A DNA stretch of 16,614 nt from Thermococcus sp. (GTDB taxonomy: Archaea > Methanobacteriota_B > Thermococci > Thermococcales > Thermococcaceae). Below are positions 1 to 7,753 of the stretch, in pieces. Made by a program: the position numbers and the translations under genes. Numbering within the stretch: the first letter of the stretch is position 1; every line of letters starts with the position of its first letter. The DNA lies in NCBI GenBank assembly GCA_026987155.1, contig JALSNG010000028.1, positions 1 through 16,614 of the forward strand, written 5' to 3'. Under the pieces are notes generated by a model. The model saw only the letters and a list, made by a program, of their open reading frames with translations, was not told the origin of the DNA and did no database searches.

Positions 1-772
1 CTGCCCCGATAATCAGTCCGGTAATCCTCTCTGATTTTTTCCCAAGCCTTAGGAGAAGGTGTATCGTGAGCAAACTCGCGGCAAATGAAGATGAAAACAC
101 AAGAAAAGAATCCAATGGAGAAACGGGAGTATAGCTTTCAATGAATAGGAGCTTCAGGAGAAAGTAGACGGGCGCCAAAAGAAAGCTCAACTCAAGAGCC
201 TTTCTCATGCTTATCCCGGCTGTGAGCATGGGTATCAAGCTGAGCCCACTTCGTGAAAGGCCACCTATGAAGGCAAGTCCCTGCGAGCTTCCCGTAACGA
301 TGGAATCCAAGAGGGTGGGTTCGTCCTTCTCTCCCCTCATCCTCGACTCAACGTTCCCAATGACCTCTCTTTCTCCGGGTTTGAGGGTGGAAAGGAGGAT
401 TATTAAAACCCCTATTACTGCGCTGACTGCATCGGCCATCTTGGGGGAAAGAGAGGGGGAAGTCCCCGCCCCCCGGGGATAGCCTATGAGCAGGGTGAAG
501 AGGGATGCGTAGAGCAGGAATTTAATTTCTGATTCATAGATTCCCCTCAGAAGTTTTTGTATCGTCCTCTCAAGTGGGATTCTGAAGTAGAATATAACGG
601 CTATCGTCATACCGAGGTAAGCGGGCACGATGTGACTGTTCAAGTTTGGGTCTGTGTGAGAAAGGAGCTTTGGGACAAGGCTGCCTTCGAGTGACACCGG
701 AAACCAGGAAACTACCCCATAAAAGATTCCTGTGAGGAGCGATGCAACGTACGACGGTTCGACCATGTTCAT
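1..772 (-). CDS. UppP/BacA-family membrane protein, C-terminus cut by window edge
   Basis: Translation of the minus strand from ATG at 772 runs open to the window edge (257 residues visible), so the 3' end is missing. It is a hydrophobic multi-pass protein. Residues 170-176 read GGLSRSG, matching the PGxSRSG motif of undecaprenyl-diphosphate phosphatase (UppP/BacA), and are followed by the family's hydrophobic block (SFLLAP at 196-201). The N-terminal region GIFYGVVSWFPVS (15-27) aligns with the family's GIVEGLTEFLPIS, but both signature glutamates are replaced (Y18, S22) and the SSTGH segment reads SLEGS. A charged cytoplasmic-type loop lies at about 131-152. In bacteria the family recycles polyprenyl diphosphate carrier; an archaeal version could act on a dolichyl-type carrier, but the lost residues make activity doubtful. 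ATG at 766 and GTG at 775 are alternative starts. It is divergent from the MBL gene. Confidence 0.7.
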   Translation of the reverse strand, partial: MNMVEPSYVASLLTGIFYGVVSWFPVSLEGSLVPKLLSHTDPNLNSHIVPAYLGMTIAVIFYFRIPLERTIQKLLRGIYESEIKFLLYASLFTLLIGYPRGAGTSPSLSPKMADAVSAVIGVLIILLSTLKPGEREVIGNVESRMRGEKDEPTLLDSIVTGSSQGLAFIGGLSRSGLSLIPMLTAGISMRKALELSFLLAPVYFLLKLLFIESYTPVSPLDSFLVFSSSFAASLLTIHLLLRLGKKSERITGLIIGA

Positions 773-778
773 CACTAA

Positions 779-810
779 TAGTTTTTAAGGCGCTTTCATC
801 ATAAAGTTTT
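779..810. promoter_or_regulatory. divergent promoter region between UppP-like and MBL genes
   Basis: The 50-bp spacer holds a TATA-like TTTTTAAGG at 782-790, about 26 nt before the predicted start of a short leader for the plus-strand MBL gene. An AAAACTTTAT element on the minus strand (801-810) has suitable spacing for the UppP-like gene. Assignment is by spacing only. Confidence 0.4.
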
Positions 811-822
811 CGAGGGAGCTTC

Positions 823-1629
823 ATGAGGATAACCGTGATTTATGAGAACCACGCCGGGTTTAGAAAGGGCCTCCTCGGCGCCCATGGCTTTTCGGCGCTC
901 GTTGAACACGAAGGGACCAGGGTTCTTGTTGACACCGGCACGGATGGGAACGTGCTCCTTCACAACATGGGGGAGCTGGGAATCGATGTGGACGGAATAG
1001 ACTACCTCTTCATCACCCACGGACACTACGACCACACCGGGGGAATAAGGGCTCTCCTCGAAGTCAGAACGAAGCCGTTGGTGGTCATAGGCCATCCAGA
1101 AATTTTCAGAGACAGGGTGGCCCTGAAACCCAAGAGGAGGGACATTGGTATTCCTTTCAGCAGGAAAGAACTTGAAGAACTGGAAGCGGAGTTCGTTCTC
1201 AGGAAGGAGCCCTTTGAGTTCGCACCGGGGTTCTGGAGTTCGGGAGAGATACCCAGGCGCACGTGGGACAGGGCGGTGGGCTACGTTGAAAGGAACGGAA
1301 AACTAGAGAGAGACTCCGTCCCGGACGACATGGCGCTGATAATCGACCTCGGTGATGCTGTCGCCGTCGTCACTGGCTGCGGCCACTCAGGGGTTCTTAA
1401 CATAGCGTGGCATGCGGAGGACATTCTTGGAAAGCCGGTTAGGGCGTTGATAGGGGGACTTCATCTCAACGGTGCCAAGAGGGAAATTCTCAACGAAGTC
1501 GCCGAAAGGATAGAGGCCGAACGGCTCTACGCCGGCCACTGCACCGGCATTGACTCCTATGCATACCTGAAGGCCATGCTCGGTGAGAGGATGGAGCCGC
1601 TTTACGTGGGAAGGGTAATCGAACTCTGA
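823..1629 (+). CDS. MBL-fold metallo-hydrolase (COG1237 type)
   Basis: A 268-aa cytoplasmic protein of the metallo-beta-lactamase superfamily. The metal motif THGHYDHTGG gives H66, H68, D70 and H71. Further ligand-type segments are TGCGHSG (H188), GGLHL (H214) and AGHCTG (H239). This arrangement is typical of the COG1237 group, which is often annotated as a dihydropterin-related ribofuranosyl-aminobenzene phosphate synthase after a Methanocaldococcus member. That function is not shown for Thermococcales, so a general metal-dependent hydrolase is the safer call. Length and motifs are complete. ATG follows a GAGGGAG-like site at 811-817. Transcription probably ends in the T-run at 1646-1651. 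Confidence 0.85.
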   Translation: MRITVIYENHAGFRKGLLGAHGFSALVEHEGTRVLVDTGTDGNVLLHNMGELGIDVDGIDYLFITHGHYDHTGGIRALLEVRTKPLVVIGHPEIFRDRVALKPKRRDIGIPFSRKELEELEAEFVLRKEPFEFAPGFWSSGEIPRRTWDRAVGYVERNGKLERDSVPDDMALIIDLGDAVAVVTGCGHSGVLNIAWHAEDILGKPVRALIGGLHLNGAKREILNEVAERIEAERLYAGHCTGIDSYAYLKAMLGERMEPLYVGRVIEL

Positions 1630-1645
1630 CCCTACCCTGCGATAG

Positions 1646-1657
1646 TTTTTTATATTT
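1646..1657 (+). promoter_or_regulatory. T-run and TATA-like element before the 1703 gene
   Basis: TTTTTTATATTT lies 17 nt after the MBL stop. The six Ts suit archaeal oligo-T termination. The TATA-like part would place a transcript start near 1678, about 25 nt before the next GTG. Confidence 0.4.
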
Positions 1658-1702
1658 CCGCACCTTTCTGGTTTTAGAACGAACCTTTAGGGGGTGGAAT
1701 GC

Positions 1703-1915
1703 GTGGGAGTGGGTGCGATAATTGAAAAGCTCAACAACTACGAGGGACTCTTCGGTAAACTTGGCCTCCTACTCGTGGTCCTCTTCTTCCTCATGATAGC
1801 GGCCGGATTCACCGACAGCAGCCAGGCCGGAAGGATAATGACGCTTATCCTGTTCCTCCTGGTATTTCTGGCCTCTTTTATAGGCTATACCGTCTCCAAG
1901 TCCCTCGATGAATGA
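1703..1915 (+). CDS. small two-TM membrane protein, unknown function
   Basis: GTG at 1703 is preferred because a GGTGG ribosome site (1693-1697) ends 5 nt before it. An in-frame GTG at 1694 would overlap that site, and the ATG at 1699 is out of frame and closes quickly. The product is about 70 aa, with an amphipathic charged N-terminus and two hydrophobic helices (about 20-36 and 44-63) joined by a short FTDSSQAGR loop, ending in a polar tail. I do not recognise a family. It stands alone between the MBL gene and nog1, and a T-rich stretch follows directly. Confidence 0.6.
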   Translation: MGVGAIIEKLNNYEGLFGKLGLLLVVLFFLMIAAGFTDSSQAGRIMTLILFLLVFLASFIGYTVSKSLDE

Positions 1916-1922
1916 GGGGCAA

Positions 1923-1948
1923 CTTTTTAAACCCTCTTTTTAACTTTT
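1923..1948 (+). promoter_or_regulatory. T-rich terminator and nog1 promoter
   Basis: Three T-runs (1924-1928, 1937-1941, 1945-1948) follow the small membrane protein stop and suit archaeal termination. CTTTTTAAAC at 1923-1932 is TATA-like and would start a roughly 20-nt leader for nog1. The nog1 ribosome site GGGGTGAT is at 1963-1970. Confidence 0.45.
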
Positions 1949-1973
1949 CTCCGCGAGATAACGGGGTGATGTT

Positions 1974-3053
1974 ATGAGAAATCCTTTTGAGAAGATGCCC
2001 ACGGTTCTTACCGCTGATGAGCTCATCGATAAGGCCTTCAGGAGGGCCGAAAAGGCCGCATCGGCCTTCACACCCAAGGGTGGGCCGAGGGCCAAGGCGA
2101 GACAGAGGGAGGAACTCCGCGTAAGGACTGTCTCAAACGTTGTGAGGGACAATCTGAGGAAAATACTCGACAGAACGCCGGGTGTTTCGGAGCTGCCAGC
2201 GTTCTACAGGGAACTTGTCGACACGCTCGTTGACAGAAACCAGTTCCACCGCTCTCTTGCGAGGATCAACTGGGCCATAAGGACGATAAGGAACCTGGAG
2301 CAGCGCTATGTGGAGAAGATACGCTACTCCAGAGAGCCAGATGAGATTGCAAGGCTCAGGAGAAGTTTCTACGGCCGAGTTGCGGACGTTCTCAGGGACA
2401 TAGAAGAGGATCTCGAGTACCTCAATCAAGCGAGAAACGTGCTAAAGGATTTGCCGGTGGTCGATTTAGAGCTTCCAACGGTAGTTATAGCCGGTCACCC
2501 CAACGTGGGCAAGTCAACCCTTCTGAGGGCGTTGACCAACGCCAGACCTGAAGTGGCCACATACCCCTTCACCACCAAGGGCATAAACGTCGGCCAGTTC
2601 GAGGAGCACTACCTCAAGTACCAAGTAATAGACACGCCCGGTCTGCTCGACAGGCCGCTGAGCGAGAGGAACGAGGTCGAGAGGCAGGCCATCCTTGCCT
2701 TGAAGCACCTCGGAAAGGTGATAGTTTATATCTTCGACCCCAGCGAGTACTGTGGCTATCCGATAGAGGAACAGACCCACCTGTTCGAGGAAATTTACAG
2801 TGAATTCGGCGAGTTTCCGTTCATTGTAGTCCTCAACAAGGTGGATATAGCGGACGAGGAGAGGATTAGAAAGGTGGAGGAGTTCGTTAGGGCCAAGGGG
2901 CTTGAACCACTCAGAATATCTGCCCTCAACGGTGAAGGCCTTGAGAGGCTGAAGGAGCGCGTTATAGAGCTCGTAAAACCCATGGTCGAGGAGCAGGCGA
3001 GGAGAATAATGGAGAAGGAGCTGAGAAAGTACAGGGAGGAGCTTGAACTCTGA
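1974..3053 (+). CDS. nog1: Nog1-family GTPase (large-subunit assembly)
   Basis: A 359-aa GTP-binding protein. An all-helical, basic N-terminal domain (about 1-165, the NOG1 N-terminal domain) precedes a G domain. G1 is GHPNVGKST (174-182), G2 is in PFTTKG (198-203), G3 is DTPG (220-223), G4 is NKVD (288-291) and G5 is SA (316-317). A charged helical tail ends the protein. This is the archaeal Nog1 layout at full length; the eukaryotic homologue works in 60S maturation, and the archaeal protein is inferred to act on the 50S subunit. ATG at 1974 is preceded by a strong GGGGTGAT site 3 nt upstream. It is monocistronic by spacing and converges on the AAA_14 gene with a 96-nt gap. Confidence 0.92.
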   Translation: MRNPFEKMPTVLTADELIDKAFRRAEKAASAFTPKGGPRAKARQREELRVRTVSNVVRDNLRKILDRTPGVSELPAFYRELVDTLVDRNQFHRSLARINWAIRTIRNLEQRYVEKIRYSREPDEIARLRRSFYGRVADVLRDIEEDLEYLNQARNVLKDLPVVDLELPTVVIAGHPNVGKSTLLRALTNARPEVATYPFTTKGINVGQFEEHYLKYQVIDTPGLLDRPLSERNEVERQAILALKHLGKVIVYIFDPSEYCGYPIEEQTHLFEEIYSEFGEFPFIVVLNKVDIADEERIRKVEEFVRAKGLEPLRISALNGEGLERLKERVIELVKPMVEEQARRIMEKELRKYREELEL

Positions 3054-3061
3054 GACTTTAT

Positions 3062-3092
3062 CGTTAACACCGTAAAGCCAGAAAAGTTAACG
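3062..3092. repeat. short inverted repeat between convergent genes
   Basis: CGTTAAC (3062-3068) and GTTAACG (3086-3092) form a 7-bp stem with a 17-nt loop, just after the nog1 stop. There is no strong T-run after it, so a terminator role is weak. Confidence 0.3.
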
Positions 3093-3149
3093 GTAGCGTA
3101 AAATTTTCAGGGTTGAAATGGATTGATAATGTTTGATTTATCTCACTCC

Positions 3150-4436
3150 TCAGCGGAGGAGCCATCTCCAGAGCGAGATGAACTCTATCTCCAACCCATC
3201 GTGAGTCTCCTTTCCCTCGTAGTCCCACGTTATGACCTTCAGGTTTCTGCACCTCAATGCCTTTGAAGCCCTTATGAGAGCATTGACCTCACGCCTCTTT
3301 GTTTCCGGGTCGTCAACGTTGTGGCTCACCTGAATGAGCTCCTTCACCTCGAATCCGAGGGAGAGGACGAAGTCAACCTCACCCCTGTCGTCCATCCAGT
3401 ATGAAACATCCAGGCGAGGCTCCGCGTAGTATTTCCTCCTGAAGAGCTCAAGTGCCACGAGGTTTTCCAGCCTGTAACCCCAGTCTTTCACACCAAAAAC
3501 CGAGGGAAAGCCGAGGTCGGCGACGTAGAGCTTGGGGATGCTCCTGAGGGATTCAACTTCACTTGAGTGGAACCTTCTCACGGGCAACACAAAGCCCACA
3601 TCCTCAAGGTGGGAGAAGTACTCGTAGACTTTGGCTTTGCTCAGGTTTATTCCGAAGGATGAAAGCATTCCGTGAAGCTTTCTGATCGAGATTCTCCTCG
3701 CAAAGTTCCTCACGATTACCCTCATAAGTGCCCTCATCGCTCCAGTCTTTTCGATGCCGTAGCGCTCCACGAGGTCCTTGTAGATTATGAGATCAAGGTA
3801 TTCCTGGAGGGTTCTTATCTTCAGGAGAGGAGGATAATTGACTATCTCGGGGAAGCTCCCGTACTCCACGTACTCCTCGAGGTATCTTTTTATTCTGCCC
3901 CTATCCATCTCTATGAGGGGCTCCTTCAGCCCAAATCCCTTGAAGGACAGAAACTCTCTGAAGGACAGGGGGAAGAGCCGGAAACTAAGGCTCCTGCCCC
4001 TGAGGGTCGTTGCTATGTCCCGGGAGAGAAGCCTGGAGGAGGAGCCCGTTATGAAAATCCTCGCGTTTTTCCTCTCAATAAGCCTTCTCACGAACTTTTC
4101 CCAGCCTTCGACGGCCTGAACCTCATCAAGGAAGAGGTACATGAGCTTTGCATCCGGGTTGTGCTTGTAGTATAGCTCGACTATCCCCGACAGCTCCTTT
4201 GAGGTCAAGCCCTCCAGCCTGTTGTCCTCGAAGTTAATGTAGAAAAGCCTCTCCACCGGAAGGCCTTTTTTCATCAGTTCGAGCATCGTCTGGTAGAGGA
4301 GGTAGGTTTTCCCGGTTCTCCTCAGTCCAAAAACCGTGACTGCCTTCTCCAGCCCCGTGGGCAGCTTTAGCTCCCGCTCTTTCACATCTGGAATGCCGAG
4401 CCTGTGGAACTCCACTATAACCTCTTCGAGACCCAT
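3150..4436 (-). CDS. AAA_14/DUF4143 ATPase
   Basis: A 428-aa protein of the Thermococcales-rich ATPase family with an N-terminal AAA_14 domain and a C-terminal DUF4143 domain. Numbering from ATG 4436, Walker A is GLRRTGKT (37-44), Walker B is LFLDE (101-105) and a sensor-like TGSSS is at 130-134, followed by the typical GRSLSF...PLSFREFL segment. The middle (about 230-290) looks like a winged helix. The C-terminal part carries GEVDF (352-356) and EVK (363-365), the D...ExK pattern of PD-(D/E)xK nuclease folds. The biological role is unknown; it may bind or remodel DNA. A TTG at 4448 is in frame, but ATG 4436 fits a TATA box at 4471-4480 and a GGCGAT site. No partner gene is evident. Confidence 0.85.
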   Translation of the reverse strand: MGLEEVIVEFHRLGIPDVKERELKLPTGLEKAVTVFGLRRTGKTYLLYQTMLELMKKGLPVERLFYINFEDNRLEGLTSKELSGIVELYYKHNPDAKLMYLFLDEVQAVEGWEKFVRRLIERKNARIFITGSSSRLLSRDIATTLRGRSLSFRLFPLSFREFLSFKGFGLKEPLIEMDRGRIKRYLEEYVEYGSFPEIVNYPPLLKIRTLQEYLDLIIYKDLVERYGIEKTGAMRALMRVIVRNFARRISIRKLHGMLSSFGINLSKAKVYEYFSHLEDVGFVLPVRRFHSSEVESLRSIPKLYVADLGFPSVFGVKDWGYRLENLVALELFRRKYYAEPRLDVSYWMDDRGEVDFVLSLGFEVKELIQVSHNVDDPETKRREVNALIRASKALRCRNLKVITWDYEGKETHDGLEIEFISLWRWLLR

Positions 4437-4656
4437 CGTTATCGCCAATTTGTACTATCCAGATATGACATATTTAAAATTTCTGTCTCAGCTGTGTATG
4501 AAAGATTGCCCAAAATGCCACACCGCGGGATCGCTGGTAGAAAACCCGTTTAGTTTTAATTCTACAGGGTAGTTATTTTCATTAATCATTGTATTCCCAA
4601 ACCAGCGTCATAAATGGATCCACAAATTCGCTTTCGTAAATTGAAGAAAAAAGACT
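4437..4656. other. AT-rich intergenic region with a TATA element usable in both directions
   Basis: This 220-bp gap separates rps8e from the ATPase gene on the same strand. ATTTTAAATA on the minus strand (4471-4480) is the likely promoter of the ATPase gene. The same element read on the plus strand lies about 25 nt before ATG 4498, the start of a 24-codon open frame with a CPKC motif (see findings). I see no other gene or RNA here. Confidence 0.5.
4647..4652 (-). terminator. oligo-T terminator of rps8e
   Basis: Minus-strand TTTTTT starts 4 nt after the rps8e TGA stop, which suits archaeal intrinsic termination at oligo-T. Confidence 0.55.
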
Positions 4657-5049
4657 TCAGGCGCTCTCTTCTTTGATGAGAACGGCGTTGACAACTCCAT
4701 CCTGGCCGGGCCTTGATGTAACTATCGCCCTGCCGGCCTCGGTCTCGATTATTGCCCCCTTGGTGATGATGTCCCTTCTAACGTACTGTCTGTTTGCCGG
4801 GTTCTCAACGACACCGAGAATCTTGACCTTCTTACCCCTGCCTTTCTCAAAGACGTTGGCGTAGAGGGCTTCAATAAGGCGAACTTTCCTGTTTCCGCCG
4901 TAGGTTCTGATCATCTTCTTCTTTTCCCTGTCCTCACCGACCTTGGTGAAAGCCGGCTCCCTTCCGAGTTCCCTCTTTCTCTTCTTCCTTGCAAGTACAA
5001 TTCTTCCACCCGAAGGCTTTTTGAGTGACCTTCCCTGCCAGATAGCCAT
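4657..5049 (-). CDS. rps8e: 30S ribosomal protein S8e
   Basis: A 130-aa basic protein starting MAIWQGRSLKKPSGG, the S8e signature, with GREPAFTKVG, the conserved GGNRKVRL block and an ANV segment after it. It is a component of the small ribosomal subunit found only in archaea and eukaryotes. ATG at 5049 is chosen because GAGGTGAG (5054-5061) ends 4 nt upstream; a GTG at 5058 is in frame but lies inside that site and would add MRW. The length is normal. It has its own promoter and terminator, so it is probably monocistronic. Confidence 0.96.
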   Translation of the reverse strand: MAIWQGRSLKKPSGGRIVLARKKRKRELGREPAFTKVGEDREKKKMIRTYGGNRKVRLIEALYANVFEKGRGKKVKILGVVENPANRQYVRRDIITKGAIIETEAGRAIVTSRPGQDGVVNAVLIKEESA

Positions 5050-5100
5050 CCATCTCACCTCATGAGCTTGATACTCAACCTATCGCCACTTTCGGAGGTT

Positions 5101-5110
5101 CGTTTATAAG
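5101..5110 (-). promoter_or_regulatory. TATA box of rps8e
   Basis: Minus-strand CTTATAAACG lies about 50 nt before the start codon and would give a leader of roughly 30 nt containing the GAGGTGAG site. Confidence 0.6.
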
Positions 5111-5134
5111 CTTTTCTGGCTCGCAGGTTCAAAA

Positions 5135-5144
5135 AATTTAAAAG
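5135..5144 (+). promoter_or_regulatory. TATA box of the 5175 membrane protein gene
   Basis: AATTTAAAAG sits about 35 nt before the ATG. The ribosome site AGGTGG is at 5165-5170, 4 nt from the start. Confidence 0.5.
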
Positions 5145-5174
5145 CCCTCCCTCGTTACTCCAGCAGGTGGTGGA

Positions 5175-6065
5175 ATGGGTGCGATAGACGCGTTTGCGAG
5201 GATCTTCTCAATCATGGTGGAGGCCAAGAGACTTTATATTCCCGCCCTTATACTCTCGCTCCTCCTTGCGCCTGTTGCGGCGTACCTACTGCCAAGCGAA
5301 CCCTCTTTTGACACGTCCTTCAACCAGACCCATAGTGGGAGCGTGATAATGGAGCAGTACGGGGAGGATGTGGAGGAGGAGCTAACAGACTTCCTGATTC
5401 AACTCGGCCGAGCCTTTGCGATATTAATGGCCATCAGCGTTGTTGTGGGTTCCATCGTTCAATATGGAATCACAAAGGGTGCTCTCCTTCACGAGTTGGG
5501 GGAAGATTACAGCATTGGGGAGCTTCTCATCGACGGCCTCAATCACCTCCCCGGTGTCATTGCGATAGAGTTCTTGTTCATGGCAGTGGCTGTTGCACTC
5601 GCCTCGGTCGCTCTTATCCCCGTAGTTTTGGGGTTGTTCTTCCTCCCCTGGGGGATGGTGCTTGTATTAATCGGATTTCTGCTCCTCTTAGGGGTTTTAG
5701 CAATTGCCACGAGCCTGACCGCAGTATCGATACCCATCTACGCAGACAAGGGGAGGATAGGTGCGGTGTTCAGTGCCTTTGGGCTGGTCTTCGGAAACAT
5801 CACCCCGAGCATCGCCTTTGGGATACTCTTGTGGGTGGGGATCATGGTGGTGAGCATGATAGCCGGTTCCATCGGCTTCGTTGCAGATTTTGTGTTCCCG
5901 AAAAGTATTGCAGCCTATGCCTCCCAGTTCCTTCAGGCACCCCTGAACGCCTTGATGTTTGAATTCCTAACTGTCGGGGGCGTGACTTTTTACAGAGAGC
6001 TCCAGAGAATGGAGGAGCTGAAAAAAGTTGATGAGGAGCTGATAGAACTCGGAGTTAATGTTTAG
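5175..6065 (+). CDS. multi-pass membrane protein, unknown function
   Basis: A 296-aa protein with about six membrane segments (roughly 21-39, 79-98, 127-147, 148-168, 165-186, 213-237), an outer acidic loop with NQT at about 50-52 after the first segment, and a charged cytoplasmic C-terminal tail rich in Glu and Lys. It is Gly/Ala/Val rich with no catalytic motif that I can name. The layout resembles broad archaeal families of six-TM proteins of unknown function. The ATG is supported by AGGTGG and the TATA box upstream. It is divergent from rps8e, and its TAG stop overlaps the pyrG TAA stop on the other strand, so no terminator separates the two genes. Confidence 0.7.
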   Translation: MGAIDAFARIFSIMVEAKRLYIPALILSLLLAPVAAYLLPSEPSFDTSFNQTHSGSVIMEQYGEDVEEELTDFLIQLGRAFAILMAISVVVGSIVQYGITKGALLHELGEDYSIGELLIDGLNHLPGVIAIEFLFMAVAVALASVALIPVVLGLFFLPWGMVLVLIGFLLLLGVLAIATSLTAVSIPIYADKGRIGAVFSAFGLVFGNITPSIAFGILLWVGIMVVSMIAGSIGFVADFVFPKSIAAYASQFLQAPLNALMFEFLTVGGVTFYRELQRMEELKKVDEELIELGVNV

Positions 6066-7663
6066 CTGCCGTACTTCTTTTCCTTTGCCGCCTTAACCAG
6101 CCCCCTGAAGACCGGCGCCGGGTTCATCGGTCTGGACTTGAACTCCGGGTGGAACTGCGTCGCTATGAAGTACCTCTTCTCTGGAAGCTCCAGTATCTCC
6201 ATCCTCCTATCGTCGTCGCCAGCTATGCCACTGAATACCAAGCCGGCACTCCCAAACTCCTCTATGTAGTCTGGATTGACCTCCCAGCGGTGTCTGTGGC
6301 GCTCATAAACTATTTCCTTTCCGTACAGTCTCCTTGCAAGGGTGTTTGGCTTGATGTGTATCGGGTAGGCACCAAGGCGCATTGTTCCACCGAGTCTCTC
6401 CAGGTCCCTCTGTTCAGGCATAAGGTCAACGACCGGGTACGGTGTCTGGGGGTCGATCTCGGTGGAGTGTGCACCCTTCAGTCCCAGAACGTTGCGCGCG
6501 AATTCGACAACGGTTAATTGAAATCCGAAGCATATGCCGAGGAAGGGAATATCATTCTCCCTGGCGTATCTTATTGTCCTAATTTTGCCTTCCGTCCCCC
6601 TTGCACCAAACCCGCCTGGGACTATTATGCCGTCAACACCCTCAAGGATATTAACGCCCTTTCTCTCAACGTCCTCAGCCTCCACCCAGCGTATTCTGAC
6701 CTTCACACCGTTGGCAACGCTGGAATGCTTTAGCGCTTCCTTTATGCTTAGGTACGAATCGGCGAGCTTGACGTACTTTCCAACTACCGCTATTTCAACG
6801 CTCTCCCGTAGGGCCTTGTAACTCCCTACCATTTCACGCCATGCATCGAGCTCCGGTTTCTTCTCTGGGAGACCGAGGCGTCCCGTTAGGTACTTAGCCA
6901 ATCCCTCCTTCTCCAGCATGAGTGGGACTTCATAGGTGTCTTCAACATCGTAGGCACTGATTACCGCTTCCTCTGGAACGTTGGTGAAGAGACTTATCTT
7001 CCTCCTGGCGCTATCCTCCAGGGGTTCTTCAGAACGGGCAACTATGGCATCGGGCTGGATTCCCAGTGAGCGAAGCTCCTTAACGCTGTGCTGGGTCGGC
7101 TTTGTCTTCTGCTCGCCGACGACTCTGAGCTTCGGCACGTAGGTGACGTGGACGAAGGCCACATTGTCTCTTCCCTCTTCGAGCTGCATCTGCCTGGCGG
7201 CCTCAAGAAAGGGCATGCTTTCTATGTCCCCAACGGTTCCACCTATCTCCACCACAACGACGTCGTAGTCCCTTGCTATGGTCCTAATGCGCTCCTTTAT
7301 CTCGTTGGTGACGTGCGGGATGACCTGAACGGTTGCCCCGAGGTATTCTCCCTTTCTCTCTTTCTCGATGACTGCAGAGTAAACCTTGCCAGTGGTTATG
7401 TTATGGTCAAAACTCAGACTGGTGTCAAGAAAGCGCTCGTAGTTGCCCAAATCGAGGTCGACTTCACCGCCGTCGTCGAGAACAAACACTTCCCCATGTT
7501 GGTAGGGGTTCATGGTTCCGGCGTCGTAGTTGAGGTAGGGGTCTATTTTGATGTTTGTAGTTCTAAAGCCGCGGACCTTCATCAGCATGCCGAGAGAAGC
7601 GCTGGTTATGCCTTTACCCAGACCGCTGACCACACCACCAGTGACGAATATGAACTTTGTCAT
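6062..7663 (-). CDS. pyrG: CTP synthase (glutamine-hydrolysing)
   Basis: A full-length 533-aa enzyme that converts UTP to CTP using ATP and glutamine, the last step of de novo pyrimidine nucleotide synthesis. The N-terminal synthetase domain (1 to about 270) opens with KFIFVTGGVVSGLGKG, with the P-loop at 13-18, then KIDPYLNYDAGTMNP and the EIGGTVGDIE block (139-148). A class I glutamine amidotransferase domain follows (about 290-525), with oxyanion segment PGGFG (349-353), nucleophile C378 in GICFG, and H505 and E507 in QFHPE. All catalytic residues are intact. ATG 7663 is preceded by GGTGGAGG at 7671-7678. It has its own promoter and is not part of a pyr cluster here. Confidence 0.97.
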   Translation of the reverse strand: MTKFIFVTGGVVSGLGKGITSASLGMLMKVRGFRTTNIKIDPYLNYDAGTMNPYQHGEVFVLDDGGEVDLDLGNYERFLDTSLSFDHNITTGKVYSAVIEKERKGEYLGATVQVIPHVTNEIKERIRTIARDYDVVVVEIGGTVGDIESMPFLEAARQMQLEEGRDNVAFVHVTYVPKLRVVGEQKTKPTQHSVKELRSLGIQPDAIVARSEEPLEDSARRKISLFTNVPEEAVISAYDVEDTYEVPLMLEKEGLAKYLTGRLGLPEKKPELDAWREMVGSYKALRESVEIAVVGKYVKLADSYLSIKEALKHSSVANGVKVRIRWVEAEDVERKGVNILEGVDGIIVPGGFGARGTEGKIRTIRYARENDIPFLGICFGFQLTVVEFARNVLGLKGAHSTEIDPQTPYPVVDLMPEQRDLERLGGTMRLGAYPIHIKPNTLARRLYGKEIVYERHRHRWEVNPDYIEEFGSAGLVFSGIAGDDDRRMEILELPEKRYFIATQFHPEFKSRPMNPAPVFRGLVKAAKEKKYGS

Positions 7664-7705
7664 GGCAAAACCTCCACCGGTTATGTCGTTGGTTGATTAA
7701 AGGGT

Positions 7706-7715
7706 GTTTAAAAGC
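7706..7715 (-). promoter_or_regulatory. TATA box of pyrG
   Basis: Minus-strand CTTTTAAACA lies about 47 nt before the ATG, predicting a roughly 20-nt leader that carries the GGTGGAGG site. Confidence 0.55.
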
Positions 7716-7753
7716 TTTGTTGGGTTATGACCAATCCGGTTTCCGGAGATGAT

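Noticed and set aside
771..810. Possible box C/D sRNA from two TGATGA-like boxes on the minus strand
   Set aside because: No D or D' box (CTGA) lies between or after them, and the span overlaps the promoter and start of the UppP-like gene.
3672..4175. 167-codon plus-strand open frame opposite the AAA_14 gene
   Set aside because: It is antisense to the Walker A/B coding region, has an odd composition and no start signals.
7088..7696. 202-codon plus-strand open frame opposite pyrG
   Set aside because: It is the antisense shadow of the conserved synthetase domain, helped by codon bias; there is no promoter or ribosome site.
7742..7753. TCCGG/CCGGA hairpin downstream of the DUF555 stop as a terminator
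   Set aside because: The stem is only 5 bp, with no T-run on the minus strand.
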